The translations under genes and the position numbers were made by a program. Shown piece by piece: positions 10,021-20,408 of a DNA stretch of 64,000 nucleotides (its first letter is position 1; each line of letters begins with the position of its first letter). Under the pieces are notes generated by a model. The model saw only the letters and a program-made list of their open reading frames with translations. It made no database searches and was not told the DNA's origin. This DNA is from Buddleja alternifolia (taxonomy: Eukaryota; Streptophyta; Magnoliopsida; Lamiales; Scrophulariaceae): NCBI GenBank assembly GCA_019426215.1, contig CM033399.1, positions 37,395,022-37,459,021 of the forward strand, written 5' to 3'.

Positions 10021-11435
10021 CGTTGATGGGTAATTTGCCAAATCATATTAAAATTCTTTGTGTCATATTAGAGGCTTACATTTTCAAGTTCTTGTTTATA
10101 TTCTTCGTACTCCGTTGATACTATCCCTAATGCAATGCAGGCATATTGATTAATGAGATATGAAAGTATAACGTGTAAATAATGCAATTTGTTAATGTCC
10201 ACTAAATTTGTGGCAAAAGTTTGTTTGGAAAAAGAAAATATAATATGAACTCATCAGCTCTGATAATCGGGGATAGTAGTAAGAATAAGATTAAAAGTTT
10301 GTTTGCAACAAACTTGTGTTTTCAAAGAAGTGATGATTTTTAGAAGAAAAAAAAAAGTTGTTGAAAAGTTAAAGTTGAGTTTATTTATAAAACTTGCTAA
10401 AAAGCAAAAGAAATAGAAGAAGTTGGTATAAGTTGACTGTTGATATATACATGCTTTTATTTTTAGCTTTTTTTTCCAAAAAATAAAAACATAATTAGTT
10501 AAACCAAACCGCAAACTAATGTCATAAGGTATTATTTGAAAAAAAGGCCATAAGCACTTGTTTTCAATTTTCCTAAACATGACTTAAGAAAGAAATTTGT
10601 AGGGAGATAAAAACGATGTGGTTTATTTTTTATTTTTATTCTTTTTTCCTAATTGATGTGGTTTATCTAATTCAGGGTGCTTGGAAATTGTCAAATAGGT
10701 GCTGATGTGGACGTATTATGGAGACATATCAAGTGTATATTTAAGAGCCGGACAACTCAGCTACCACCTCCCTGATTTTGGTCAAACTCAAACTCATATA
10801 TTTGATAATTAAATAATTTTTTATATAATTGATAAGAAACTAATGTCATAAGGTATTCATAACAATTTATATATCTTTTCAGAGAAACTAGAAGCAATTT
10901 TAGGTGGAGAGTGGAGACTAGAGATAAACAATAAATATTTAAACATTAATGACTTCGATATTCAAGTCAACAAATATATGTATATATATATAGATAGATA
11001 TATATATATATATAAATTGCAACATTAATCCCATAAAATGAGGAGTATTGCAATTTTTTAGTCTCATAGTTCTGAAGTTACAAAAATAGTTCATATAATT
11101 CCTCTTTTCCTTTTTCTAACAATATTGGTTTCACCCGTTGACAGTCGGGTGGAATTTTACGCATAGCATGCATATGCCTTTAAATGTTGAGGATAAACTT
11201 AAAAAAATATATAAATACCCCTGAATTTTAAAAATTATAAGGAAATTATCAATCTTAGGAAAAACAAAAAAATACTCTAAAATAAGTTTTTATATCATAA
11301 AAATTCATAAAAGAACTCATCCCACCAAATTTTTACTCCAAAAAACTCAATTATTCTGAATAATTATTTTTTAGACTAAATAATCTTTGACTTCTTACCA
11401 TCGAGATTTTAGGCTAAGAATAAATTAATGAGTTT
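10021..11435. other. Non-coding stretch
   Basis: No supported gene. A 21-bp word (aaactaatgtcataaggtat plus one T) occurs identically at 10513-10533 and 10837-10857. A GATA/TA microsatellite lies at about 10978-11014. The 108-codon minus-strand frame at 10254-10580 is A+T-driven and shows no recognisable domain. Confidence 0.45.
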
Positions 11436-11482
11436 GTATCGACGCTCCTCAGGACGCATATCTTTGGCTCGGGGTCTCCTAG
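11436..11482 (-). pseudogene. Short gag-like fragment beside the TAT LTR
   Basis: This 46-bp stretch matches 15919-15963, part of the TAT gag region, at about 40 positions. It lies just outside the element's left LTR. It is too short to code but shows that TAT-internal DNA flanks the LTR. Confidence 0.6.
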
Positions 11483-11485
11483 ACT

Positions 11486-12181
11486 TGATGCGGTTCGTTT
11501 TTACACCAAAAAAGTCCTGCAAATTCAAACACGACATTATTTATATTTATATGAGAAATCTAATTTTAGAAGACGAATAATTTCAAAAATAAGTAAAGAA
11601 TTTTGAATAAAAACTAGTAAGAAGAACACTTAAATTTTTATTTCTTTTATTTTCGACTTTCTCTCAAAGAAGATGAAGAAATACAATAATGTTACATTCT
11701 TTTTTCTCAATTGTCCATCCTCCTACAAATGATGAATTTTCCCCTATTTATCTACCCACATGGCCAATTTTTCTCCCTTTCTTGTTAGGGGGGGGGGGGG
11801 GGGGCACTTCCATATTTTTTGGGGAGATGATCATTCATCTCCCCTCCTTTAGGGGATATTAGGTAACATTGGATATGATTTGATCTTTATCCAATATTTT
11901 CCCTTCTTCTAGCTATCCTTCTTAATCCATGTTTTCCACCATTGCTTCTAGCTATCCTCCTTGATCCATGCCTTCCAGTATTCCTTTCAGCTATCTTTAG
12001 GCTTCTTTAAAACTTACTCAACTATCCTTCTTATTTTAGGCTTCCTTTGAGCCCTCTTTCATGAAGCCTCCTCCGAACATTTGGGCCTCCTTCTTATTTT
12101 TGGCTCACTGCTTCCTCCTTCATTTGGGCCCATCTTTTAATAAAGTCCAAGACCATGTTGTAATAATTTACGGGCATATCA
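11486..12181 (-). repeat. TAT 3' LTR
   Basis: About 696 bp, homologous throughout to 37143-37844. It runs on the minus strand from TGATATGCCCG to ...GCATCA. A run of 16 or so G at about 11787-11805 lies inside. Just inside it (12182-12201, minus strand) a purine-rich AGTGAGGGGACTTG is a plausible PPT. Confidence 0.85.
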
Positions 12182-13319
12182 CAAGTCCCCTCACTCTTAA
12201 GAATTTTGGAATAAAAATGCTCAAAAAGTCTCGAGAGTAAAATAAGTTGTCGTAATTCCCAAGAGGGTTTGATCCTTTTTGATACACTAACTGCCTCGTT
12301 AAAAACCTTACCGGGAAAAACCCAATGGGAAAAAACCAAGGCTAAGGGAAAAAGAGTGCAGGGTGTGTCAATTCCTCCTTGTGACCTTGAGGTGGGTTCA
12401 TGGGCTACCCCATAAGCCCTGAATGACCGATTCTGGGGGAGAGAAGGATCGAAAATCCCCCATTCTCGTTCTTCTTATTTTCTCTCTCCTTTGCTTCCTT
12501 CATTTCATATACTATTTTGAGGTTGTTGAAAAACTTTTCTTTGAGGCTGCTCATGATCTTTATTTTGAGGTTGCTGATGAGCTTTCCACTCAGGAGGCAC
12601 TCAAGGTACCTGAAGAAGTAACTTTGACATGAATTAATACTCGTAATGCAAACTCTTTCACATTGCTTTTGCCGTTTTTCTTTTATTGAACTTGGTTTTG
12701 ATGACACTGTCTTTAGCACCTTGTTTTGGATATTTTCCTCATTGCATTAGTGTTTTGAAAAATACATCCTTTGTGAGTTGTTGCGTTTTAGTAATGAATG
12801 CTTCTGGGATAGCACTGACAAACAAGTTGTTGAGCCAGCGATTGATGATGTTGCTTTAGAGGCCATTCTGAGTATTCCTATGGATGGAGAGACTGGCAAC
12901 GAGATGGCTAAAGAGCAGGCGGGCCTCTGAGCCTTTCTTTGAAACAATTGAAGAACTTGCAACTCAAGCATTCTTCGTAGTGATATTTAGCTATTCCTTT
13001 CTTCACGTTATAATCGCATCACGTTTTTAATATTTTCATTTGAACCTTTTATTGTACTGCTTGTTTTTGGGGCATAGATTTCGTATTACATTCTAAGGAT
13101 TTTGTTTAAATTATTATCTCGTATGTGTCCTTTTATATATGCGCTTATTTAATGTCCATACCACTGTAACATTTGTCCAGCGATTAGACATGGTAAATAA
13201 GACAAATAAAAATGATTAAGAAAAATAAATGCTTAAAGAAAATACTTACCCATGTATGGGGGAATGCTCTGCCTTCGGGAAGCTTCACATATTGCTTTAA
13301 TTGAAGATGTCTTTTTTTT
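12182..13319 (-). other. TAT 3' untranslated region
   Basis: Lies between the integrase end and the 3' LTR. It contains the phrase gttaaaaaccttaccgggaa, a stretch commonly seen next to the 3' LTR of plant TAT elements. Frames of 60-104 codons occur on both strands but none resembles a known domain. Confidence 0.5.
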
Positions 13320-13855
13320 TTCCTGCTGGTGCTTGCCATTTAGGTGCTTGCAATCAATGAGGCTCTTTCAGGTGTTCGAAATAAACGAGGCTTCTTTAGG
13401 TACTCGAAATAAACGAGGCATCTTGAGGTGCTCGGGATAACATAGACTTCTTGGAATACCCCAAGTTCTTCTTGAGTGCTCGAAATAAATGAGACTTTTT
13501 ATTTAGTGCCTGAATTTTCACAGGGCTTGTTGGTGCCTGGTTTTTCACTAGGCTTAGTGGTGCCTGATTTCTCACTAGGCTTCTTTCTTGGTGCCTGGTT
13601 TTTCACAGGGCTTATTGGTGCCTTGTTTTTTACAAGGTTCCTTTCCTAGTGCTTGGTTTTTCATAGGGCTTATTGGTGCCTGGTTTTACAGGGCTTCTCT
13701 CTTGGTGCCTGTTTTTTCACAGGGCTTATTGTTGGTGCCTGGTTTTTCACAGGGCTTATTGGTGCCTGGTTTTTCACATGGCTTATTGTTGCCTGGTTTT
13801 TCACAGGGCTTATTGATGCCTGGTTTTTCAGAGGGCTTTTTTCTTTTGCAATGAC
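13320..13855 (-). repeat. Minisatellites in the TAT 3' region
   Basis: Two adjacent arrays. From about 13340 to 13500 there are 3-4 units around aggtgctcgaaataaacgag. From about 13500 to 13850 there are around ten units of 30-40 bp around ttggtgcctggtttttcaca. Tandem repeats between integrase and 3' LTR are usual in TAT elements. The 75- and 88-codon plus-strand frames here are artefacts of the array. Confidence 0.75.
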
Positions 13856-13905
13856 ATATAAAGTAATGGAATCGAAATAATTATTTATTCATCTTTCTTC
13901 ATACG

Positions 13906-14355
13906 TAAAACCTCCTTAGATTCTGCATGTTCTAAGGCCTGGATAGCCTTCTTTCGTCCAAGTCTTTTATCATGTAAGCACCCACAGAAAGGACTTGCAC
14001 TACTTTGAATGGACCCTCCCATTTGGGTCTCAGTTTTCCTATTGGCTTCAAAACATCAGCTCTCCGAAGGACTAAGTCCTCTACTTGCAGTTCTCGATTG
14101 AGAACCCTCCGTGATCTTGGCCAGCGGTTCGGCCTCCATCCATTTACCGAAATAATCGACTACCACCAAGGGGAACTTCTTCTGCCTGACCGCCAAAGGG
14201 AATGGTTCTAGGATATCTATCCCCCATCTGGCAAAGGGGTATGGTAAACTCATGACTCCCATTGGTTCTGTTGGTTTATGAAGAAAGGTAACATGCCTTT
14301 GACAATGCTCACACTTCCTTACCAAGTCCTTAGCGTCAGCCTTCATGGTGATCTA
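13906..14355 (-). pseudogene. TAT integrase, core-deleted
   Basis: The minus strand reads through the HHCC end (CEHCQRH), the first core block with its catalytic Asp (RWGIDILEPFP) and the WMEAEPLA segment, then jumps to the C-terminal part (LVLRRADVLKPIGKLRPKWE, then GPFKVV). The second catalytic Asp and the Glu of the DDE triad are absent, so a core deletion lies near 14100-14115. Near the C-terminal end a stop replaces the Trp expected in this family (at about 13938-13950). It would have joined cDNA to chromosomal DNA; in this state it cannot. Confidence 0.8.
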
Positions 14356-14409
14356 AAAATAGCCAGCTCTGATTGCTTTGGCTGCAATAGCAGTTTTCCC
14401 CAGCATTGT

Positions 14410-15105
14410 TGGTTCAAAGTCCTCCATAGATCTCCTCTAAGATGAGCACTCCATCCTTCCGAGAAAGATACCTTAGGTATGGTTGTGTAAACGATATCTT
14501 ATACAGCACTCCATCTAAGAGAGTGTACCTCCAGGCTTTGTATTGCATGCATGCAGCTTCAACTTTGTCACGGGATAACTTTCCTCGTTGAAGGTAGCTC
14601 AAAATGGGTTCTCTCCAATCACCAACCTCTTCAATGACATACACGAAATCCTCTACGGTGGCACTAGGCATCGACTGTATGGTGACCTGCCTCGTATGGC
14701 AGTCCACTAGGGCGCTATCTAGCTTGGCTAGGTAATCTGCTTTGTTGTCCTCTGACTGAGGTATTTGTCATATCTCGAAACTCTCGAACTCTCCTTTTAG
14801 CTCCTCTATCTTCTTTAAATACTCTATCATCCTAGCTTCCTCAGCTTCATATTGTCTAGCTACTTGGCAAGCCACTAGCTAGGAATCCGAGTAAACCACC
14901 AGGTGCTTAGCTCCTACTTTCAAAGTCATCCTCAATCAGCTTTGTTATTAGATGCTCTGAACTCAATTTTTATCGTGTACTCCAGTTTGTTACCCTCAGG
15001 AGTGGTTAACACTGTACCAGCTCCACTTCCAGCCATGTCGATGAACCATCCACGGGTAAGAGCCAAACTTTTCTCTTCTATTGTGCCGAAGGGACTTTTG
15101 AGATA
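14410..15105 (-). pseudogene. Second RNase H-like domain and linker (TAT aRNH)
   Basis: In minus-strand reading I see a GSGAG block with FRASNNKA, then KHLVVYSDS with LVACQVARQYEAEEARM, then the linker (SYLQRGKLSRDK) that leads to integrase. This is the additional RNase H of TAT elements, which lies after the ordinary RNase H. Several stops and at least one frameshift break it (for example a stop right after FRASNNKAD and another after VVYSDS). Confidence 0.75.
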
Positions 15106-15535
15106 AAGTCTGCTAACGCCTGGGCTTTAATGGCCAGTCTGGAAGAATAGGAGACGTCGAACTCGCTCAATTCTATCGCCCACTTGATCATTCTTCCTGA
15201 TACTTCTGGGCGGCCTAAGATTTGCTTCAAGGGATGGTTGGTACGTACTTCCACATAGTATGTGAGGAAATAAGGCCTCAGCTTCCTTGCGGTAGTTACT
15301 AGGACGAAGGCAACCTTCTCAATCTCGATGTATCTAGATTCAGCACCTCGCAGCGTTTGGCTTACATAATAGATGGGTTTTTGGTCCTTCCCTTCTTTCT
15401 TTATGAGCACAAAGCTAACGACATGCTATGAGATAGCTAAATATAAGTATAGAGTTTCTCCTTGCATTGGTTTTGTTAGCAGAGACAAATTAGCGAGGTA
15501 TGCCTTCAGTTCTTGGAAAGTTGTTTGGCATCCTT
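15078..15535 (-). pseudogene. TAT RNase H, fused to gag remnant
   Basis: Minus-strand blocks FQELKAYLA, then (after a stop near 15426) IYYVSQTLRGAESRY, EKVAFVLVTTARKLRPYF, RTNHPLKQILGRPEVSGRM and IKAQALADFIS are the usual RT-linked RNase H sequence of this clade. Upstream the frame passes straight into the gag end (RRAHERALHE) without protease or RT, so several kilobases of pol have been lost near 15530. Confidence 0.85.
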
Positions 15536-16645
15536 CGTGTAAAGCTCTTTCATGAGCTCGCCTTGCTCTATGCGAATCCCCATCAGTGGAACCTCCGGAT
15601 ATCATGTTGATGACTCTTTTTCTGGCTATCACCTTTCCCTTCATTGGCGTATTTCTTCCTAGGCTACCTTGAGGATTTTCTCGGTTCTGACAAATAAGCT
15701 CTTGTAAGCGTCCACCTTTGATCAACTTTTCTATCTCATTCAACAAATGTCGGCATTCGTTAGTGTGGTGACCATATTCTCGGTGGAACTTGCAATACCT
15801 GTCTGATTTGGGATTCACAGGCCCCTTTTCAGCACTACGTGGCCACTTCACTTAACTCTTGTGCTCTATAGCCATGAGAACTTGCGACGGCGATACCTTC
15901 AACAACGTGAATTAAGTGTATCGACGCTCCTCAGGATGCCTATCTTCTACTCGGGGTTTCCTAGTACAAACTTAGCATCTTTACCATCCTTATTTGGTGG
16001 TAATGATTCAGCTCCCTTCATCATGGCTGCTTCCTCCATGTTCACATACTTTTCTACCCTTGCTAGCAGATTATCAAAACTAAACGCAAGCTTCTTGGCT
16101 AGCGATCGAAAAAGGTCTCCGTCCTTCAATCCTAGAGCAAATGCGTTACTCAACACCTCCGTATTGGCAGAGGGTACCTCCAGGGCCACCGTATTAAATC
16201 TTTGAATATGCCTCCATAAGGGCTCATTAGCCTTCTGACGCATGTTGAATAGGCTAAGAGAAGTCTTCTGATACTTCTTGCTACTGGCAAATTGATGCAG
16301 AAACATCGAGTTGAACTTCTTAAAAGAATCGATAGAATTAGAAGCCAACTGATTGAACCATTGTTGGGCAGACCGTGTTAGAGTGATCAGGAATACCGGC
16401 ATTTAACCTCATCCGTGTACTGGTGCAAAAATGCACAATTCTCGAATTTCCACAAGTGCTCGTTAGGATCCGACGAGCCATCATATTCCGACATATTAGG
16501 CGTCCTGAAGCTATTGGGTAGCTCGTCAGCTAGTATCTGGGGCCCGAAGGGAATTCCCTTCGGCGGGTTATACACACTCACTCCAAGGCGTTGTCTCATT
16601 TCTCTCATTGCTTCCTGCGTGCCCTCGGACCTCTCCATCATATGG
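15536..16645 (-). pseudogene. TAT gag
   Basis: On the minus strand gag starts near EGTQEAMREMRQRLG, continues FRTPNMSEYDGSSDPNEHLW, LTRSAQQWFNQLASNSI, FLHQFASSKKY, the PLWRHIQRFN block and VPSANTEVL, and ends with the zinc-finger-like YCKFHREYGHHTNEC. At least one frameshift (near 16390) and a stop after LGNPE (near 15945) break it. It encoded the structural capsid protein of the element's virus-like particle. The gag of the TAT piece at 50482-52207 is a different subfamily. Confidence 0.85.
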
Positions 16646-18450
16646 TCATAAGGCCTTCTTACAGTTTCTCTCTCGGGTTCATTAATGCTTGTATAAGAGT
16701 GTGATGTCCTTAACTGAGGACCACGCGAAATAGCTAACTATAGGGACACCATTCTTGTATCAACTGGCGAAAACATCATTGGTGGAGCCCTTGGGGCGTA
16801 GAATATTGGTTGGGCTTCATTTCTCATGCCAGCTAACTGGAAGGAAGCAGCATCTGGAATGAGCATCATCATCGGAGCACCCTGGCTTAGGGCAATAGGG
16901 GGAAGAACCACCGTATTAGGAGCATAAGGGAGCGTCGGGAAGCTGTTTCCCTCCCTGGACGCATGGAAAGTAGAAGCTTGCTGATTGTGTGTCGTTAGGA
17001 AGTTGTGTCCCATATTGGCCCCTGGGAAGCTAGAGCTTGTGGATTGTACGTCACTGGGAAGCTGTTTCCCATATTGGCCACCTGGGAAGCTGGAGCTTGC
17101 TGATTGTACGTTGCTAGGACATTGTGTCCCATATCGGCCACCTGGGAAGCTGAAGCTTGTGGATAGTATGCTGCTGGGAAGCTATTTCCCATATTGGACG
17201 CCTGAAAGCTTGAAGCTTGCGGATTGTATGCAGCTGGGAAGCTGTTTTCCATATTGGATGCCTGAAAGCTTGAAGCTTGCGAATTGTATGCAGCTGGGAA
17301 GCTGTTTTCTACGTTGGACACCTGGAGGACGGGAGCTCGAGGAGCATGATTTATTTGGAAGCTATTCCCCGCGCAGAACACCTGGAAAGATAAAACTTGG
17401 GGAGCGCACGTCACTGGAGGCCTGGTGTTCATCGTGCCCAACGGTGGAGGTATCGGGTCATTAACCACCTGCGTAGATGCTATCATAACATCGGTGACGG
17501 TGGAATTGGGCGCCATTTCTACCATGGATTGCTGCAAAATGGGCAAACTTGACTCCATACTTCTAGTGTGTCTTCTCACATACACGATTGGATGGGTCTC
17601 ATTTCTAGCTTCCTGAAGAGTCATTACGGACGGCTCTGAAGAGACACATGCGCCGGCGGCTCCATAGTTTGGGGATCAACTGAGACTACTTCTGAGCTAA
17701 CGATGGGGGCGAATGATAGCGTCGAGCTCGGGTCTTCTCCAGTAGTTGGAATGACTTGATTTTCTTCGAGTGATGAAGTGTGGATTTGTTGAGATTGCTG
17801 ATTACGATGCTGATTTGAAGAATGGAAGCCATGACAATGGTGAATAGATGCTCCTATTAACCAGCTAGCTGGGGTGCATTCTCCAATGGAGACATGCTCA
17901 GTAGCAGGTTGTAGGGCACAGAGTATGTATGTTGTGCATTCTCCAATAGCAGCATGCTCCGGGCCTCCTCTTTCAACTTGTTTCTCTTTGCCCATGGGAG
18001 GTCCATTTTCAGTAATGCCATGCTTTTCCAGGCGCCAGGGAGCACCAGACGCATGTACGCTACCTAAGGAGCATTTTCCCTAGCATATAGCTCAAGAAGA
18101 TGCCATCAAATGCAACAGGTGTGTACTCCTGCCTTCCTTCTTCTCCTTGATGTTCCTCGCCATTGACAAGTCCACTTTCTTGTACCGATAATGTATGCTC
18201 GATAACTCCTTGTGATGCGGGTGCTTTGGGCCCGGGTGCTCATAAGGGGTAGATGATAGGAGTGCTGGCAGGTTAAATTTGGTGTGTATGTCGCAGTCGC
18301 CTGTGAAGGGAATGACACTCCCGAGACGGCTGATAAGAGTGTTAGTGGGATAACTCCTAGTGCGCACACCATCGCAGTCACCTGTGAAGGGCATGGGGCT
18401 CCCAGGATAGCTGACAGTGTGTTGGCTGTATAACTCCTGGTACATACGTC
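16646..18450 (-). pseudogene. TAT gag-upstream region, repeat-bearing frame
   Basis: Minus-strand open frames at 16738-17013, 16995-17624 (209 codons) and 17624-17995 probably derive from one N-terminal extension of the gag reading frame. The middle frame contains a repeated 20-residue module (core NSFPAAYNPQAS). I do not recognise a domain. The frame at 18092-18445 lies in probable leader and may be spurious. Confidence 0.45.
16925..17415 (-). repeat. 60-bp in-frame tandem repeat
   Basis: About eight units at 60-bp spacing, each with ctgggaagctgtttcccat on the plus strand (starts near 16930, 16992, 17054, 17114, 17174, 17234, 17294, 17355). Because the period is a multiple of three, the minus-strand frame encodes a 20-residue repeat. 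The outer units are most diverged. Confidence 0.85.
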
Positions 18451-18857
18451 ATCGCAATCACCTGTGAAATGAATGGCACTCCTGTTGATCAGCTAGCTAA
18501 GGCACATTTCTCTATTGGAGACCACCTTGGTTTCACCTCAGAGAATGTGGGATGTGCGTGGCTAGATTCTATCTAAAACTCCCAGTACGCCGGTCTTCTC
18601 CATAGCTAGGTCTCTTGCTAAGATTTTCTTCCATATATTTGGGTGTTGTTTCCCAAAGGATCCAGTCGGAATCTAACTCTACTTCCTTCTATAAAGTTGT
18701 AGACCTGCTCGTGATCTTTTCAGTCCAACTGACCTTGACCGAATCCAAGACTTGAATTGCGATTTATGATTTTTCCACCGAAACTGCACAGCTCAGTCCG
18801 CAACCGAATTCTGCTTCATCTTCACGAATACTTTCGAGCCTTCATACTTCCGAACTG
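18451..18857 (-). other. TAT leader up to the Athila insertion
   Basis: Non-coding TAT sequence interrupted at 18857 by the Athila element; the leader resumes at 36869. Confidence 0.6.
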
Positions 18858-19039
18858 TGATAGGAGTCATTTTTACACATGTTCTTAACCCGTTTTATTG
18901 ACAATTTAGGTCTATTTATAGCTTGAATTGTGCCTCTTATATGTTTAATCTGTGTATTAAGTGAATTCAGGCACTAAGCAACGTTGCACGAAGAAAATGG
19001 CAAAAGACGGTGTATCGAACAATTTTCTATAGGATGCTT

Positions 19040-19375
19040 CGCAAAACGGCGCCCAAGCGCCAGTTCTACCACGCCCAGGCTCCATTCGAAGGAAGAAGGA
19101 CAGGATGCTTCGCAGTCTCACGCCCAGGCACCACATATTCCGCGCCTAAGTGCTAGATCACCCACGCCCAAGCGCCAGTTCTACCACGCTCAGGCGCCAG
19201 TCGAAGGAAGGAAGACAAGATGCTTCGCAGTCTCACGCCCAGGCACCACATAATCCGCGCCTAAGCTCTAGATCACCCACGCCCGAGCGCTAGTAAAGCC
19301 ACGCCTGGGCACCCCTTGACTTTTGCCTTAAGCCAACAGTGCCACGTAAGCCGCGCCTGGGCGCCGTTGTAACCG
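19040..19375 (+). promoter_or_regulatory. Array of CGCC(C/T)(A/G)GGCG-type motifs in U3
   Basis: Around eleven variants of cgcccaggcgcc / cgcctgggcgcc lie in 335 bp, immediately upstream of the TATA box. The core is nearly self-complementary, so it reads on both strands. It could be a protein-binding array or merely an amplified GC-rich repeat; the sequence alone does not decide. Confidence 0.6.
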
Positions 19376-19386
19376 TTTTTGGAAGC

Positions 19387-19394
19387 TATAAAAG
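19387..19394 (+). promoter_or_regulatory. TATA box, Athila 5' LTR
   Basis: tataaaag in the context gaagctataaaagg, conserved in the 3' LTR at 35911-35918. It marks the likely U3/R boundary a few tens of bases downstream. Confidence 0.75.
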
Positions 19395-20348
19395 GAAATT
19401 TTCAACTCATTTAAAGGGTTCGAATTTTGGATTTGGGAATTCATTTTCTGAGATTTGAGCCACACTTTTCACCTATCTTGAAGGGCAAGAAGAGGATAAG
19501 AGCTAAGGATTGAAGCTCTACCCAAGGATTCATCACCAATCAACCTTTTGGGAGTTTATTCATTGTTTATTGCATTTGGTGTTTACACTTATGTATATGA
19601 ATATGTTGAATTCTTCTATGTTGATGGTTATGGGCTAAATTCATATGGCTAGGGCCTTGTAAGAATTGATTAGTGATTTATTCGTATTATTGATAATCGT
19701 TGAATTAATTCCTATGTTGCTATATGTTATGAATTTGTGCTTATGTTTCTTACATGTGATTGATCACCATATGTATTATTAATTGCCTAGTTTAGCGTCT
19801 TGAGAAAGATTTAAGCTAGGGTGCAAGGGATTTATAACATCACCGAACCAAATAGGAGTTGCCCTAGTCATAGGTGAAGACTCTTGGGTGAAGTCGTTCT
19901 ATTCTAATCGAGTAAACTCTAGTTCTTCAATGCATGCTTAGAGGTTAGATTTCCGGGTAGACATACTTAGGAAACCGCCATTTAAGTGTAGGAGTCTATC
20001 ACGAGACATCGGTTATTCTTTACCTTAGGAGTTTTCACCATAGCAACTAGGTCTAATAATTCAACGAGAGTCTTTATGCGAATGAGGATCAAGTTAAGTC
20101 TTGCATGTGTCTTAGTCTATTTTCACACTTGAGTTTCAATCTATTGTTTGTTCTTATTTTTGTTCTTTGTTTACTTACTTGTTTTACTCTTACTTTCCGT
20201 TAAATTGTCTTTACGTTTATTTGCAAATCATAAGCTAAAATCCAAGTCTCCGTGGTTCGACAACCCGGACTTATTTTGTCCTTTTTTATTACTACACGGC
20301 TAGTAAACTTGCTATAAAAGCACGTTAGGTATTAGCGTGTCAAGTTTT

Positions 20349-20366
20349 TGGCACCGTTGCCGGGGA
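20349..20366 (+). other. Athila primer-binding site
   Basis: TGGCACCGTTGCCGGGGA, six bases after the LTR. It equals the complement of the plant tRNA-Asp 3' end except for one G-to-A change at a CpG; the intact form is at 41262-41279. Confidence 0.85.
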
Positions 20367-20408
20367 CTTGTTTAGTTTTAGTTTTTGATTTTCGTTTACG
20401 TTTTCATA

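Larger units (their letters stand above)
18858..20342 (+). repeat. Athila 5' LTR
   Basis: 1,485 bp, TGATAGGAGTC to TTAGCGTGTCA. U3 carries the CGCC-GGCG array, followed by a TATA box at 19387. Compared with the 3' LTR it lacks one duplication of roughly 25-60 bp inside the array. Confidence 0.95.

Noticed and set aside
10254..10580. 108-codon minus-strand frame
   Set aside because: Phe/Lys/Leu-rich composition from A+T-rich DNA, no domain, no promoter or conserved start.
13588..13880. Two overlapping plus-strand frames with repeated FTGLI-like residues
   Set aside because: Pure product of the TAT minisatellite, on the strand opposite to the element.
16985..17464. 159-codon plus-strand frame
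   Set aside because: Mirror of the 60-bp repeat; the minus strand is the element's coding strand and has the longer frame.
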